From Pseudobutyrivibrio sp. (lineage in GTDB: Bacteria; Bacillota; Clostridia; Lachnospirales; Lachnospiraceae): 64,000 nucleotides of DNA. Below, piece by piece: positions 54,550 to 63,945 of the stretch (position 1 is the stretch's first letter; every line of letters starts with the position of its first letter). The translations under genes and the position numbers were made by a program. A model generated the notes under the pieces. The model ran no database searches. It was given only the letters and a program-made list of their open reading frames with translations, and was not told the origin of the DNA. The DNA is taken from NCBI RefSeq assembly GCF_017471675.1, contig NZ_JAFUSK010000005.1, forward strand, positions 1 to 64,000, written 5' to 3'.

Positions 54550-54571
54550 GGACTAAAAAGGAGATATAATT

Positions 54572-55819
54572 ATGGGAATGACAATGGCTGAAAAGATTAT
54601 CGCAGCAGCGGCAGGTGTAAAAAGCTGTAAAGCTGGAGATATTGAAACAGTTACCTTAGATAGATTAATGTCAAATGACGGAACAACTCATTTGACAATA
54701 GATATGTATAATAATTTAAAGCATCCTCATATTGCAGATGTGGATAAGCTTGTGTGGATAATTGATCACAATATCCCATCAGATAGTCCAAAGACTGCGG
54801 CAAGTCATAAAAAAATGAGAGATTTTGCTAAGGAACATGGCATTACATTTTATGAAGGTGAGGGCGTGTGCCATCAGGTTATGATGGAAAATCATGTGCG
54901 ACCGGGCGAGCTGATATTTGGAGCTGATTCACACACATGCGCTTACGGTGCACTTGGTGCCTTTGGAACAGGTGTAGGCTGTACTGATTATCTTTATGCA
55001 ATGGTAACAGGCACATCATGGTTGCTTGTGCCAGAGACTATCAGGATTAATCTGCATGGAAAGCTAAGAGAAGGTGTATATGCCAGGGATTTGATTCTTA
55101 CTATTATTGGACGCATCTCTGCAAATGGTGCTAACTACAAGGCTATGGAATTTGTAGGGGATGGCATGGCACATCTTTCTATGGCTGACAGAATATCTAT
55201 CTGTAACCTGTGTGTAGAGGCCGGAGCCAAGACCGCCCTTATGGAAGTGGATGATGTAGCACTTGATTATCTGAAGGAGCACGGTAGACAACCAAAGGCT
55301 ATCTTCAAATCAGATGATGATGCTGTGTTTTCACAGGTTATTGATATTGATATGGCAGAGATTGAACCAATTGTTGCTAAGCCTCATTTTGTGGATAGCG
55401 TAGTACCTGTAAGTGAATGCGAGGGTACTAAGATAGATGAAGCTTTTCTTGGCAGCTGCAACAATGGACGTATAGAGGATTTGCGAGTAGGGGCTGCTAT
55501 CATTAAGGGCAAGCATGTGGCTGACAAGGTTAGATTCTTAGTTGTTCCTGCAAGTAGAGCCGTATATAAGCAGGCTCTTAAGGAAGGCTTGCTTGATATA
55601 TTTATGGAAGCAGGAGCTATGGTAATGAACCCTAACTGTTCTGTATGCTGGGGAGCCTGCCAAGGCGTCATCGGAGAAGGGGAGACTCTTATTTCCACCG
55701 GCACTCGCAACTTCAAAGGACGTGCCGGCCACAAGGATTCCTTCGTCTACCTTGCCAGCGCCGCCACCGTCACCGCATCCGCCGTACGTGGATATATCAT
55801 AAGTGCAGATAAGATTTAA
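54572..55819 (+). CDS. Aconitase-superfamily dehydratase large subunit, first copy
   Basis: 415 residues. Motifs ADSHTCAYGALGAFGTGVG (about 114-133), GSCNNGRIEDL (about 296-306) and NCSVCWGACQG (about 355-365) hold the substrate residues and the three cysteines of the 4Fe-4S cluster. The usual CTNGR is CNNGR here and the third region is unusual (SVCWGA instead of GPCLGG), so the substrate may not be isopropylmalate. The last 100 bases are unusually GC-rich (see findings). It pairs with the small subunit at 53656 or 55972. Confidence 0.88.
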   Translation: MGMTMAEKIIAAAAGVKSCKAGDIETVTLDRLMSNDGTTHLTIDMYNNLKHPHIADVDKLVWIIDHNIPSDSPKTAASHKKMRDFAKEHGITFYEGEGVCHQVMMENHVRPGELIFGADSHTCAYGALGAFGTGVGCTDYLYAMVTGTSWLLVPETIRINLHGKLREGVYARDLILTIIGRISANGANYKAMEFVGDGMAHLSMADRISICNLCVEAGAKTALMEVDDVALDYLKEHGRQPKAIFKSDDDAVFSQVIDIDMAEIEPIVAKPHFVDSVVPVSECEGTKIDEAFLGSCNNGRIEDLRVGAAIIKGKHVADKVRFLVVPASRAVYKQALKEGLLDIFMEAGAMVMNPNCSVCWGACQGVIGEGETLISTGTRNFKGRAGHKDSFVYLASAATVTASAVRGYIISADKI

Positions 55820-55971
55820 GGTTTATTGTTAGAGCATCCATAGAAAAACTATGCAGGCGCGAGGAAGAGGGCCCCGCTCAGGTTCTTTGACATTAGTCAA
55901 AGGTTCTGAGATGGGAGATGGCTTCCGGGAGCTTTGAAAAAGTATATTTGGATGCGGATAAGGAGATTGAA

Positions 55972-56457
55972 TTGTTTAAAGCAAAGATTTGGAAACTCGG
56001 AGATGATATAGATACAGATATTATTCTGCCTACAGAATATTTGGCCTACGAGACTGTGGAAGAAATGAAGCCTTATGCATTCAGTCCACTGCGTCCAGAG
56101 CTGGCAGGCCAGATTCAGCCAGGAGACATGATAGTTGCAGGCAACAATTTTGGCTGCGGTTCATCAAGAGAGCAGGCCCCTGAGGTGGTAAAGGCTCTTG
56201 GAATATCATGTATAGTGGCTAAAAGCTATGCAAGAATATTTTTTAGAAATGCCATTAATAACGGACTTCTTCTTATTGAGCAGCCTGATTTGTATGATGA
56301 GGTCAATGAAGGAGATATTGCAGAGGTAGAAACAGGTAAGGAAATAAAGGTAAATGGAAAATCATATACTATAGCCTCACTGCCTGATAATCTGCTGGAG
56401 ATACTTGAAGCAGGCGGACTTGTAAAGGCAATGAGAAAGAAGAATGGTTTGGAATAA
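55972..56457 (+). CDS. Aconitase-superfamily dehydratase small subunit, LeuD-like, second copy
   Basis: 161 residues from a TTG at 55972, which has AAGGAG (55960-55965) six bases upstream and starts FKAKIWKLGDDIDTD, the usual LeuD opening. An ATG at 55918 is in frame but adds 18 residues that fit poorly. The motif FGCGSSREQAPEVV is present. The gap before it (55820-55971) contains a hairpin CTTTGAC-ATTA-GTCAAAG (55885-55902). It is 11 bases before the second large subunit and is probably co-translated. Confidence 0.82.
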   Translation: MFKAKIWKLGDDIDTDIILPTEYLAYETVEEMKPYAFSPLRPELAGQIQPGDMIVAGNNFGCGSSREQAPEVVKALGISCIVAKSYARIFFRNAINNGLLLIEQPDLYDEVNEGDIAEVETGKEIKVNGKSYTIASLPDNLLEILEAGGLVKAMRKKNGLE

Positions 56458-56468
56458 TTGGAGATAGT

Positions 56469-57710
56469 ATGGGACATACATTAGTAGAAAAGATAATTGG
56501 AAATAAAGTAGGACATGATGTAAAGCCAGGCGACATCGTTACCGTTTCTGTAGATTGGTGCATGATCGATGATATTATGGTGCCATTTGCAGTACAAAAG
56601 TTTGAAGAAATGGGATTCAGTAAGGTAGCAAATCCTGATAGTGTTGTGCTTATCTATGATCATTTTCTTCCAGCTACGCAGGTAGACGATAGCAGACATT
56701 TTAGAGTAGGTGATGAGTTTGCTGAAAAATATGGTATCAAGAATGTTCACAGAACAGATGGTATTTGTCATCAGCTTATGACTGAGGCAGGCTATGTTAA
56801 GCCAGGTGATATTGCATTTGGTACAGATAGCCACACTGTTACTTATGGCTGTGTGGGAGCCTTTTCCACAGGCATTGGTTATACAGAAATGGCTGGAATT
56901 CTTGGAACAGGTGAGCTTTGGATAAAGGTACCAGAGTCAATAAAGATTGAAATTGATGGAACTTTGCCAGGTAATGTTACATCTAAGGATATTATTCTTA
57001 GGATTATTGGTGATTTGACAGCATCCGGAGCAACATATCAGTCACTGGAATTTACAGGTAGTACAGTGGATGCTTTGAGTGTTGCAAGTAGAATGACTAT
57101 GTCTAATATGGCTGTTGAGGCTGGTGCTAAATGCGGTATTTTTGTACCAGATGAGAAGACTTGTGATTATTGTAAGATTCCTTATGATGATAAAATTAAG
57201 GCCCTTAGGGCAGATGATGACGCGAAGTATTCTAGAATTCTTAGATATAGAGCAGAGGATTTTGTACCAGTTTGTGCCTGCCCATCACTTGTTGATAATA
57301 TTAAGCCAGTATCAGAGCTTGCCGGTACAAAGGTTAATCAGGTGTTCTTGGGCTCTTGCACTAATGGAAGATTAGAGGATTTAAGAGCTGCTGCAGCCAT
57401 ACTTAAGGGAAAGCATGTGGTAGAATTTGTAAAGATGATTGTTACACCTGCCAGCCGTAAGATATACAGAGAGGCACTACATGATGGTACTATTGAAATT
57501 TTGTCAGATGCTGGATGTATAATCACAACACCTGGATGCGGACTTTGCTGTGGTAGAGGTGGTGGAATCCTTTCAGATGATGAAGTGGTTGTTGCTACTA
57601 ACAATAGAAACTTCTTAGGAAGAATGGGAACAAGTAAGGTTAAGATATATCTTGCAAGCCCTGTGACAGCCGCCAAAAGTGCTATTGCAGGAGAAATTGT
57701 TAATTCATAA
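56469..57710 (+). CDS. Aconitase-superfamily dehydratase large subunit, second copy
   Basis: 413 residues with GTDSHTVTYGCVGAFSTGIG, GSCTNGRLEDLRAAA and CIITTPGCGLCCGRGG, all close to the canonical LeuC/homoaconitase/DmdA motifs. The cluster cysteines are present. It is the canonical version, in contrast with the copy at 54572. No leuA or leuB lies nearby. It converges with the CobW-like gene. Confidence 0.9.
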   Translation: MGHTLVEKIIGNKVGHDVKPGDIVTVSVDWCMIDDIMVPFAVQKFEEMGFSKVANPDSVVLIYDHFLPATQVDDSRHFRVGDEFAEKYGIKNVHRTDGICHQLMTEAGYVKPGDIAFGTDSHTVTYGCVGAFSTGIGYTEMAGILGTGELWIKVPESIKIEIDGTLPGNVTSKDIILRIIGDLTASGATYQSLEFTGSTVDALSVASRMTMSNMAVEAGAKCGIFVPDEKTCDYCKIPYDDKIKALRADDDAKYSRILRYRAEDFVPVCACPSLVDNIKPVSELAGTKVNQVFLGSCTNGRLEDLRAAAAILKGKHVVEFVKMIVTPASRKIYREALHDGTIEILSDAGCIITTPGCGLCCGRGGGILSDDEVVVATNNRNFLGRMGTSKVKIYLASPVTAAKSAIAGEIVNS

Positions 57711-57750
57711 AAAAGTGCCAGTGCCTTTTATAAGACACTGGCTGTTTTTA
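57711..57750. terminator. Bidirectional terminator
   Basis: GCCAGTG (57717-57723) and CACTGGC (57736-57742) form the stem, with A residues before and TGTTTTTA after. It separates the dehydratase and CobW-like genes. Confidence 0.8.
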
Positions 57751-58680
57751 TTTTGTAAGCTGTTCTTTTATAAGCTGTTCATTTAAGTTTTCTCCGATTA
57801 CAATAAATACTTCCTGACCTACTGGCATTTCTGTTAGCTCAAAATCTTCTTTTGTGGCATTAAATTGATACCATGTATCATTTTCTTTAAAGAAACCCTT
57901 GGCTCTATGTATTTTCCCAAAGCTTAAGTCATTCATAAGAGTGTTGATTTTTTCTTTCAGACCCTCTTTAATAATTGGCAATTCTAAGAAATAAACAGTT
58001 TTGTAGTCAGTATCATCTGTGCCAAGCTTCTTAATATATGAATGAGTGCTGTAGCCACTGTTAGAAATCATATCAAAATCAGAAGAAGTTATTTCATTCC
58101 AATCTTTGGTAAATATGATATCATCTATATTTTTACTAAGGTTGGCTTTTTCTGCTGCGGCCTTTAAATGAGAGATGGTATCTTTTATCTGCTCATCAGA
58201 TGCAAGCTGACTTCTGCTTAGAAGAATAATTCCTGCATTGGCAATCTGGGAGGCCAGGAAAAATTGTGAATCATCTGATAGGGATGTATCAAGTTTTGCA
58301 TCAACGATTGTAATTACATTTCCAATTTCGTACCATCTGTCAAGTGGTTCATCCCTAAGTGAATCAAAGAATTCGTCTACATCAAAGATACCTGAAGGCT
58401 CGATAATAACTCTATCATAGCCGCTCATTCCCATAGAAATCAGCTTTGTTTTAAATCGGCGCCTGTGGCAATCAGCGTCACAGCCCCCAGCAACCATTTC
58501 CAACTCGCAATTTTCTCCTCTAAGTTCGTTTAATAGAAGCATATCTACATTTACTGCGCCATAATCATTTTCAAGAATGCCAATGCGCATGCCCTGATCC
58601 ATGAAATATTTTGCATATTTTTTTAGAAAGGTAGTTTTACCGCTACCTAAAAATCCTGTTATCAAATCTACTTTTATCAT
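57748..58680 (-). CDS. CobW/P47K-family GTPase with altered metal motif
   Basis: 310 residues. The P-loop is GFLGSGKTTFLKKY (about 8-21), and the G-domain motifs EPSG and a later IVD follow, as in CobW/YjiA metal-insertase GTPases. The usual CxCC metal site is replaced by GGCDADCHRRR (about 65-75), with two cysteines and one histidine. The C-terminal domain (SFGKIHRAKGFFK and onward) is normal. ATG 58680 follows GAGGTAATAAT; the frame extends to 58725 without support. The metal is unknown. Confidence 0.88.
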   Translation of the reverse strand: MIKVDLITGFLGSGKTTFLKKYAKYFMDQGMRIGILENDYGAVNVDMLLLNELRGENCELEMVAGGCDADCHRRRFKTKLISMGMSGYDRVIIEPSGIFDVDEFFDSLRDEPLDRWYEIGNVITIVDAKLDTSLSDDSQFFLASQIANAGIILLSRSQLASDEQIKDTISHLKAAAEKANLSKNIDDIIFTKDWNEITSSDFDMISNSGYSTHSYIKKLGTDDTDYKTVYFLELPIIKEGLKEKINTLMNDLSFGKIHRAKGFFKENDTWYQFNATKEDFELTEMPVGQEVFIVIGENLNEQLIKEQLTK

Positions 58681-58806
58681 TATTATTACCTCACTTGAAT
58701 ACTCAAATTCTATCATATTTTGCAATAAATTTTACACAAATCTTTGCTAATATAACTACGAGTGTTATAATCGGATAGATTATAAATTGAAGAAAGAGGA
58801 AATTTT

Positions 58807-59736
58807 ATGGGTATCGTAGTTTTAGGAGCAGTTTTTATTGACATTAAGGGACATTCCACATCTAGCTATATTCCAGCAGGAAGAAATGTTGGAACAGTGG
58901 AAGAGGTACATGGTGGAGTTAGTCGAAATGTTGTTGAAGATATAGCAAATGTTGAGCTTAGACCTACATTTGTAAGTCTTGTTGATGAAAGTGGTATTGG
59001 TACTGGCGTATTGGAAAAGCTTAAAAACCACAAGGTCGATACAAGATTTGTGCGCCGCACTCCTGATGGAATGGGTAAGTGGCTTGCCGTATTTGATAAT
59101 CATGGAGATGTGGTTGCGTCTATTTCAAAGCGACCTGATCTTTCAATGATTAATAATATTCTTGATGAAGAAGGGGATGAAATCTTTAAGGACGCAGATA
59201 GTATTGCCCTTGAGATTGACATGGAAAAGGACACCATCAAGAGGGTGTTCAAATATGCAGAAAAGTATAATCTAAAGGTTTATGCAGCTGTTTCAAACAT
59301 GAGCATTGCAGTTGAGCGTAGAGATTTTCTGAAAAATGTAGAATGCTTTGTATGTAATCAACAGGAAGCTGGCATTCTTTTTATGGATGATTATTCTGAG
59401 AAGACACCTGAGGAGATGGAGGATATCATCGCTAAAAAAATTCAGGGAGCTCAGATTAAAAAGATGATTGTAACCCTTGGTGGTAAGGGTGCGGTTTATG
59501 CTGATATAGATGGAAATACAGGATTTGTACCAGCAAGAAATGTAGATGTTAAGGATACAACAGGAGCCGGGGATTCATTCTTTGCAGGAGTGACAATTGG
59601 TCTTACTTATGGAAAGACTATGCAGGAAGCATGTGAGATAGGCTCTACACTTGCAGCATCTGTTATTGTTACATCGGACAATGTTTGTCCTAGATTCTTA
59701 CCTAGTGAATTTGGAATAGAGGCACCTGTAAACTAG
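58807..59736 (+). CDS. PfkB-family carbohydrate/nucleoside kinase
   Basis: 309 residues. The opening GIVVLGAVFIDIKGHS and the end motif DTTGAGDSFFAGVTIGL (about 255-271, containing the catalytic Asp of GAGD) mark the ribokinase/PfkB family. The GGVSRNVVEDIANV segment fits the pseudouridine-kinase-like subgroup, but the substrate cannot be assigned. GAAAGAGGAAATTTT precedes the ATG. Confidence 0.88.
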   Translation: MGIVVLGAVFIDIKGHSTSSYIPAGRNVGTVEEVHGGVSRNVVEDIANVELRPTFVSLVDESGIGTGVLEKLKNHKVDTRFVRRTPDGMGKWLAVFDNHGDVVASISKRPDLSMINNILDEEGDEIFKDADSIALEIDMEKDTIKRVFKYAEKYNLKVYAAVSNMSIAVERRDFLKNVECFVCNQQEAGILFMDDYSEKTPEEMEDIIAKKIQGAQIKKMIVTLGGKGAVYADIDGNTGFVPARNVDVKDTTGAGDSFFAGVTIGLTYGKTMQEACEIGSTLAASVIVTSDNVCPRFLPSEFGIEAPVN

Positions 59737-59755
59737 TAAAATTGTGGGGTGAGCT

Positions 59756-61427
59756 ATGGATAAGGGGTTTTTAAGAAAGATAATAGCAGCAATCTATGTT
59801 ATTTTGATTATCTTTGTAGAATTATTGGGATTTGCTTATTCTAATCAGGAAGATGATACTTTAAAAGAAAATTTTATAGATTACTCAAGTGGCTGGAATA
59901 TAAATGGTGTGGACGTAAAGTTTCCTTATGAGGCTGAGGATGTATTTAGGATTAGCAATGTTTTGCCGGTTGTTTATGGAGACCAGTTCTTGGTTTTTAA
60001 ATGCTACTATGAAGATGTTGTAGTATATATTGATGGAAAAGAGGTATATCGTTCCTTAGACCATAAGTTATTTAATGTTTCTTCCAATGTAGGTAAAAAG
60101 GAAATACATGTAGGGATGAAGCCAGAGTACTCTGGAAAGACTATAGATATTGATATTAATCTACAACAATCTTTATATGGAGCAGAGATATATGGCTCTG
60201 TAATAACAACTCGTTCTGGTTACGGCATATATATTCTTAAGAGTAAATGGCTACAAATATCTATAGCAGTGATTTTAGCATTTTTCGGCATTTGCGAATC
60301 GATAGTTGCAGCTTATTATATCCTTAAGAGGTCTCATATACTGCGAAGGCTATCTTTTGAAGCACTACTTTATGCAGGATTATTTGCTATACTTTCAAGT
60401 ATGTGGTTAATGTGTCAAACCAGATTATTATATGTCATATTTGGAAATGGAACAGGCTTTGCAATCCTTGAAATAATTGTTTTCTTATTAATGCCATTAG
60501 CGTTTTTGGAATTAGTTAGAGCGGTTAATTTTAGAATAAGCTTTTGGGATAATGTGGTTGATGGCATTTTTTCAATGACTATTCTTCTTTTATTTATCCT
60601 CAGCTTAGTTGGAATTCTTGATTGGGGGCAAATAGTAATTATTGGACATGGCATCGCTTTGCTTATAGCTGCCTTGGCTTGCTATTATTCATACACCAGT
60701 CTTAAAGAAGCAAAAAGAAAATCGGAACGTCGTATTATTGCTATTGGTAATCTGTTATTTTTATTGATATGCCTTGTTGCCCTTGCAATGTACATAAACA
60801 ATATTGATAGCAATTATAACGTCATTATTGTTGTAGGACTTATCATATACATTTCTACACAGGTGGGTGTTATATACAAGAGGATTAGTATCAGAGTTGA
60901 AGAACAGGAGGAGCTTGTTCAGGCTAGAGAATTTGCATATACTGATGAACTTACGCATCTTACAAACAGAAGATATTTTTTACGAGGAGCTAAAAGCTAT
61001 TGAAGATAAGGAGCTTGTGAAAGATACCGCAGTAGTATTTTTAGATGTAAACAGACTTAAATATTATAATGATAATTATGGCCATGATGCAGGTGATGAG
61101 CTTTTGAGAGCTACAGCAGAATGTCTTAATGGTGCCTTTGAAGATAGCTCTACGGCTATAATCAGTAGAATAGGCGGCGATGAATTTGTTGTTATGCTTG
61201 TTGCTTCTGAAATAGAGTTAAAAAGACGAATTGATAAGTTCAATACAATTGCCAAAACATGGTGTGGTAAAGTGATTAATGGTTTTACAGCATCTATCGG
61301 CGTGGCTTCAACAAGGGATTATCCTGATGCTTCTGCAGAAGAATTATGTAAAATAGCTGATGATAATATGCTTATAGACAAGTCTAAATTTTATTCACAA
61401 TCAGGCCATGAACGTAGAAAGAATTAA
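59756..61427 (+). pseudogene. Membrane GGDEF-domain protein with a one-base frameshift
   Basis: The first frame (59756-61003) encodes a sensor with an N-terminal membrane anchor, an extracytoplasmic domain, seven membrane helices (about 160-375), and the start of a GGDEF domain (YTDELTHLTNRRYF). At the run of six T at 60976-60981 the frame breaks. The second frame continues YEELKAIEDKELVKDT ... VFLDVNRLKYYND ... RIGGDEFVVML to 61427. With five T the reading would be RRYFYEELKA, a perfect join. So the gene is intact except for one extra T. It could be a mutation, a sequencing error or phase variation in the homopolymer. Confidence 0.85.
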
Positions 61428-61493
61428 TTGAAATTTTGCCCTAGTATGATAGAATTATAATTGATTTTATAATTAATAGATGGGCAAAGAATA

Positions 61494-61670
61494 ATGTTAG
61501 ATAATACTAATAAAACAAAATACAGGCAGATGTATTTTGATATGGATGGCGTCATAAAACAAGAGACATACGTTTTTCAGCGAGAGATGACTGCTGAGGA
61601 ACAGGAGACCTACGAGAATTTAGTCGCAGATTCTAATCAGATGACAATTTTTGATTTTATAGGTGATTGA
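61494..61670 (+). CDS. Small hypothetical protein
   Basis: A 58-residue frame, MLDNTNKTKYRQMYFDMD at the start and QMTIFDFIGD at the end, acidic with no membrane helix. The codons look natural but the ribosome binding site is weak (GGGCAAAGAAT). A clear terminator follows directly, which supports a real short transcript. I know no family. Confidence 0.5.
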   Translation: MLDNTNKTKYRQMYFDMDGVIKQETYVFQREMTAEEQETYENLVADSNQMTIFDFIGD

Positions 61671-61703
61671 GACCTTGGAGGATGTCCAAGGTCTTTATTT
61701 TTT
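61671..61703 (+). terminator. Terminator after the small gene
   Basis: GACCTTGG (61671-61678) and CCAAGGTC (61686-61693) are followed by TTTATTTTTT. Confidence 0.88.
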
Positions 61704-61715
61704 AGGAGGATTGTT

Positions 61716-62330
61716 ATGAGCTTATTAAATGTTAGCGTTACAGAATTTACTAATCAGCTTGCATCCAAAACCTCAGTTCCAGGAGGGGGTGGAGCAAGCG
61801 CCTTAGTCTCTAGTATAGGCATAGCCCTTGGAGATATGGTTGGAGAATTCACAGTAGGCAAGAAAACCTATGCTGATGTTGAGGAAGATATAAAAGCTTT
61901 GATGACTGAAGCGAAGATACTTCAAAATCAGTTGCTGGAATGTATTGATGAAGATGCTAAGGCATTTGAACCATTATCTAAAGCATATTCTATTTCAAAG
62001 GATGATCCAAAAAGAGATGCCATTATGGAAAAATGCCTAAAGGATGCTGCAGCTGTACCTTTTAAGATTTTGGAGCTATGTGGTAAGGCTATTGATTTGC
62101 AGGAAGAATTTGCAAATAAAGGTTCTAAAATAATGATTAGTGATGCTGCTACAGGAGTAGCCCTACTTTCGGGAGCAATGAAAGGGGCGGCAGTTAATGT
62201 AAAGGTTAACACTAAGCTTATGAAGAACAGAGCTTATGCCAATGAGCTTGATTGCAAGGTTGAAGAACTATTAAATATATATATTCCAAAGGCAGATAGA
62301 ATATATTTAGATGTTATATCACGATTATAA
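61716..62330 (+). CDS. Cyclodeaminase/cyclohydrolase-family protein (FTCD domain)
   Basis: 204 residues. VTEFTNQLASKTSVPGGGGASALVSSIG is the typical opening of formiminotetrahydrofolate cyclodeaminase (FchA-like) proteins, which convert formimino-THF to methenyl-THF. The all-helical body fits the family. It is followed 13 bases on by folD, which uses the product. TTTAGGAGGATTGTT precedes the ATG. Confidence 0.92.
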   Translation: MSLLNVSVTEFTNQLASKTSVPGGGGASALVSSIGIALGDMVGEFTVGKKTYADVEEDIKALMTEAKILQNQLLECIDEDAKAFEPLSKAYSISKDDPKRDAIMEKCLKDAAAVPFKILELCGKAIDLQEEFANKGSKIMISDAATGVALLSGAMKGAAVNVKVNTKLMKNRAYANELDCKVEELLNIYIPKADRIYLDVISRL

Positions 62331-62342
62331 ATTGGAGGACAC

Positions 62343-63197
62343 ATGGCAAAATTACTTAAGGGAAAAGATGTTGTTGAAAATCTTAACGGGAAGCTTAGCG
62401 AAAAGGTAAATGAGCTTAAGACTAAAGGAATTAATCCTACACTTGCTATTCTAAGGGTTGGAGAAAAGGCTGATGACCTTTCTTATGAACGTGGTGCTAT
62501 CAAGCGTTGCCAGTTGATTGGGGTAGATGTAAAGGTTGTTGCTTTACCTATAGATGTTACGGAAGAAGAATTTTTTGATACTTTAGATAAATTAAATAAT
62601 GATATAACAATACATGGAATACTTATGTTTAGACCGCTTCCAAAGCATATAGATGAAGCTAAGGCTAGAAATATGTTATCTCCAGCAAAGGATGTTGATG
62701 GTTCCACAGATTTATCATTAGCAGGGGTGTTTACTAATACCAATCTTGGATTTTCTCCATGTACTGCTGAGGCGGCCATGGAAATTCTTAAATATTATAA
62801 TATACCATTGTCAGGAAAGAAGGTAGCAGTTATTGGTCGTTCGCTAGTCATTGGCCGTCCTATTGCTATGCTTCTCATGCATGAAAATGCCACAGTTACT
62901 ATTTGCCATACTAAGACAGTGGACGTTCCTGGCATTACGAAGAATGCTGATATAGTAGTGGTAGCTTCAGGCCAGATGGAAAGCGTTGGTGCAGATTACC
63001 TTAGAGAAGGCCAGACTGTTATTGATGTAGGAATTAGCTGGAACAGCGAAAAAAATAAGCTTTGTGGCGATGTTAAGTTTGAGGAAGCTGAAGGGATTGT
63101 GGATGCAATCACTCCTGTACCAGGTGGTGTGGGTGGTGTAACCACAAGCATTCTTGTTAAGCATGTTATAGAGGCGGCTATTAGACAGAATTCTTAA
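62343..63197 (+). CDS. folD: Bifunctional methylene-THF dehydrogenase / methenyl-THF cyclohydrolase
   Basis: 284 residues. The motifs ILRVGEKADDLSYERGAIKRC, PAKDVDGSTD, CTAEAAMEIL, GRSLVIGRPIAMLL and TPVPGGVGGVTTSIL match FolD throughout. The common catalytic lysine of Y-x3-K is altered: the segment reads YERGAIK (YVRxKxK in typical members). It follows the cyclodeaminase gene, consistent with shared one-carbon metabolism. Confidence 0.95.
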   Translation: MAKLLKGKDVVENLNGKLSEKVNELKTKGINPTLAILRVGEKADDLSYERGAIKRCQLIGVDVKVVALPIDVTEEEFFDTLDKLNNDITIHGILMFRPLPKHIDEAKARNMLSPAKDVDGSTDLSLAGVFTNTNLGFSPCTAEAAMEILKYYNIPLSGKKVAVIGRSLVIGRPIAMLLMHENATVTICHTKTVDVPGITKNADIVVVASGQMESVGADYLREGQTVIDVGISWNSEKNKLCGDVKFEEAEGIVDAITPVPGGVGGVTTSILVKHVIEAAIRQNS

Positions 63198-63286
63198 TAA
63201 AAAGTTTGCTTAAAAATGAATTTTTAATTCAAAAAGACCGATTAATTAGGTAGAATATTAATATAAATGTTATCGGGAGAAGAATT

Positions 63287-63937
63287 ATGACAATCGATAA
63301 ATTGGTTGCAGGACAAGAGGTTACTCTTGAAATTATTATAGTGGATTCATCCTTTGAATTTAAAACAGAGGTTGTTGGTACTAACAATGGAACCGGGGTT
63401 CTTGTTAAGCCATATATGTACAATGGCCAGGTGGTTGATTTTAAAAACGGTTCGCCGCAAGGCATGAGCTTTCTATTGCATTGTATTGACCCTAACACTA
63501 AAGGCCGTGTGGTATGGCGTAATTTAAGCGTTAATGTGGTTAATTTCAAAGGCGTTGATTATTATGCTATAGATGCAAGGGCATTTGGGAAGATTGCAGC
63601 ATCCAGTGAGAGAAGAGAAGATGGAAGGGTTAGCGTAAAGACTCCAGGCTCCGCTCTTATGGAGGATGGAAGAAGATTTTCAATATCAGTTCTGGATATT
63701 AGTGATAGTGGAATATCATTTATTGGAAATTCTTACAGAGTTACAATCGGAGATATAGTGGAAATTAATTTTGCTGATAATGCCAATTCTTCTGATTTCA
63801 GTTTAGCGGTCAAGGCTAGGATTGTTAGAGCAGAAGCGGAAGAACGTGGAATTTTGTATGCAGGCAAAGTGCTAGAGCGTGATAATAAGCTTTTAGCGTA
63901 TCTTTGCTTTAAAGGAATGGATAAAAAACAATCTTAG
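63287..63937 (+). CDS. PilZ-domain protein (c-di-GMP effector)
   Basis: 216 residues. An N-terminal YcgR-like domain is followed by a PilZ domain (about 105-210) with the c-di-GMP motif RREDGR (RxxxR) and D-x-S-x-x-G (DISDSGISF). In the presence of several GGDEF proteins this is a likely effector. CGGGAGAAGAATT precedes the ATG. Confidence 0.88.
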   Translation: MTIDKLVAGQEVTLEIIIVDSSFEFKTEVVGTNNGTGVLVKPYMYNGQVVDFKNGSPQGMSFLLHCIDPNTKGRVVWRNLSVNVVNFKGVDYYAIDARAFGKIAASSERREDGRVSVKTPGSALMEDGRRFSISVLDISDSGISFIGNSYRVTIGDIVEINFADNANSSDFSLAVKARIVRAEAEERGILYAGKVLERDNKLLAYLCFKGMDKKQS

Positions 63938-63945
63938 GGGCGACT

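Noticed and set aside
54124-54571. T-box or leucine attenuator leader
   Set aside because: No T-box consensus, no run of leucine codons and no anti-terminator/terminator pair with a T-run are visible; the structure is instead twin hairpins.
53656-57710. Naming the genes leuC and leuD
   Set aside because: The two sets cannot be assigned to isopropylmalate on sequence alone and no leuA/leuB is near.
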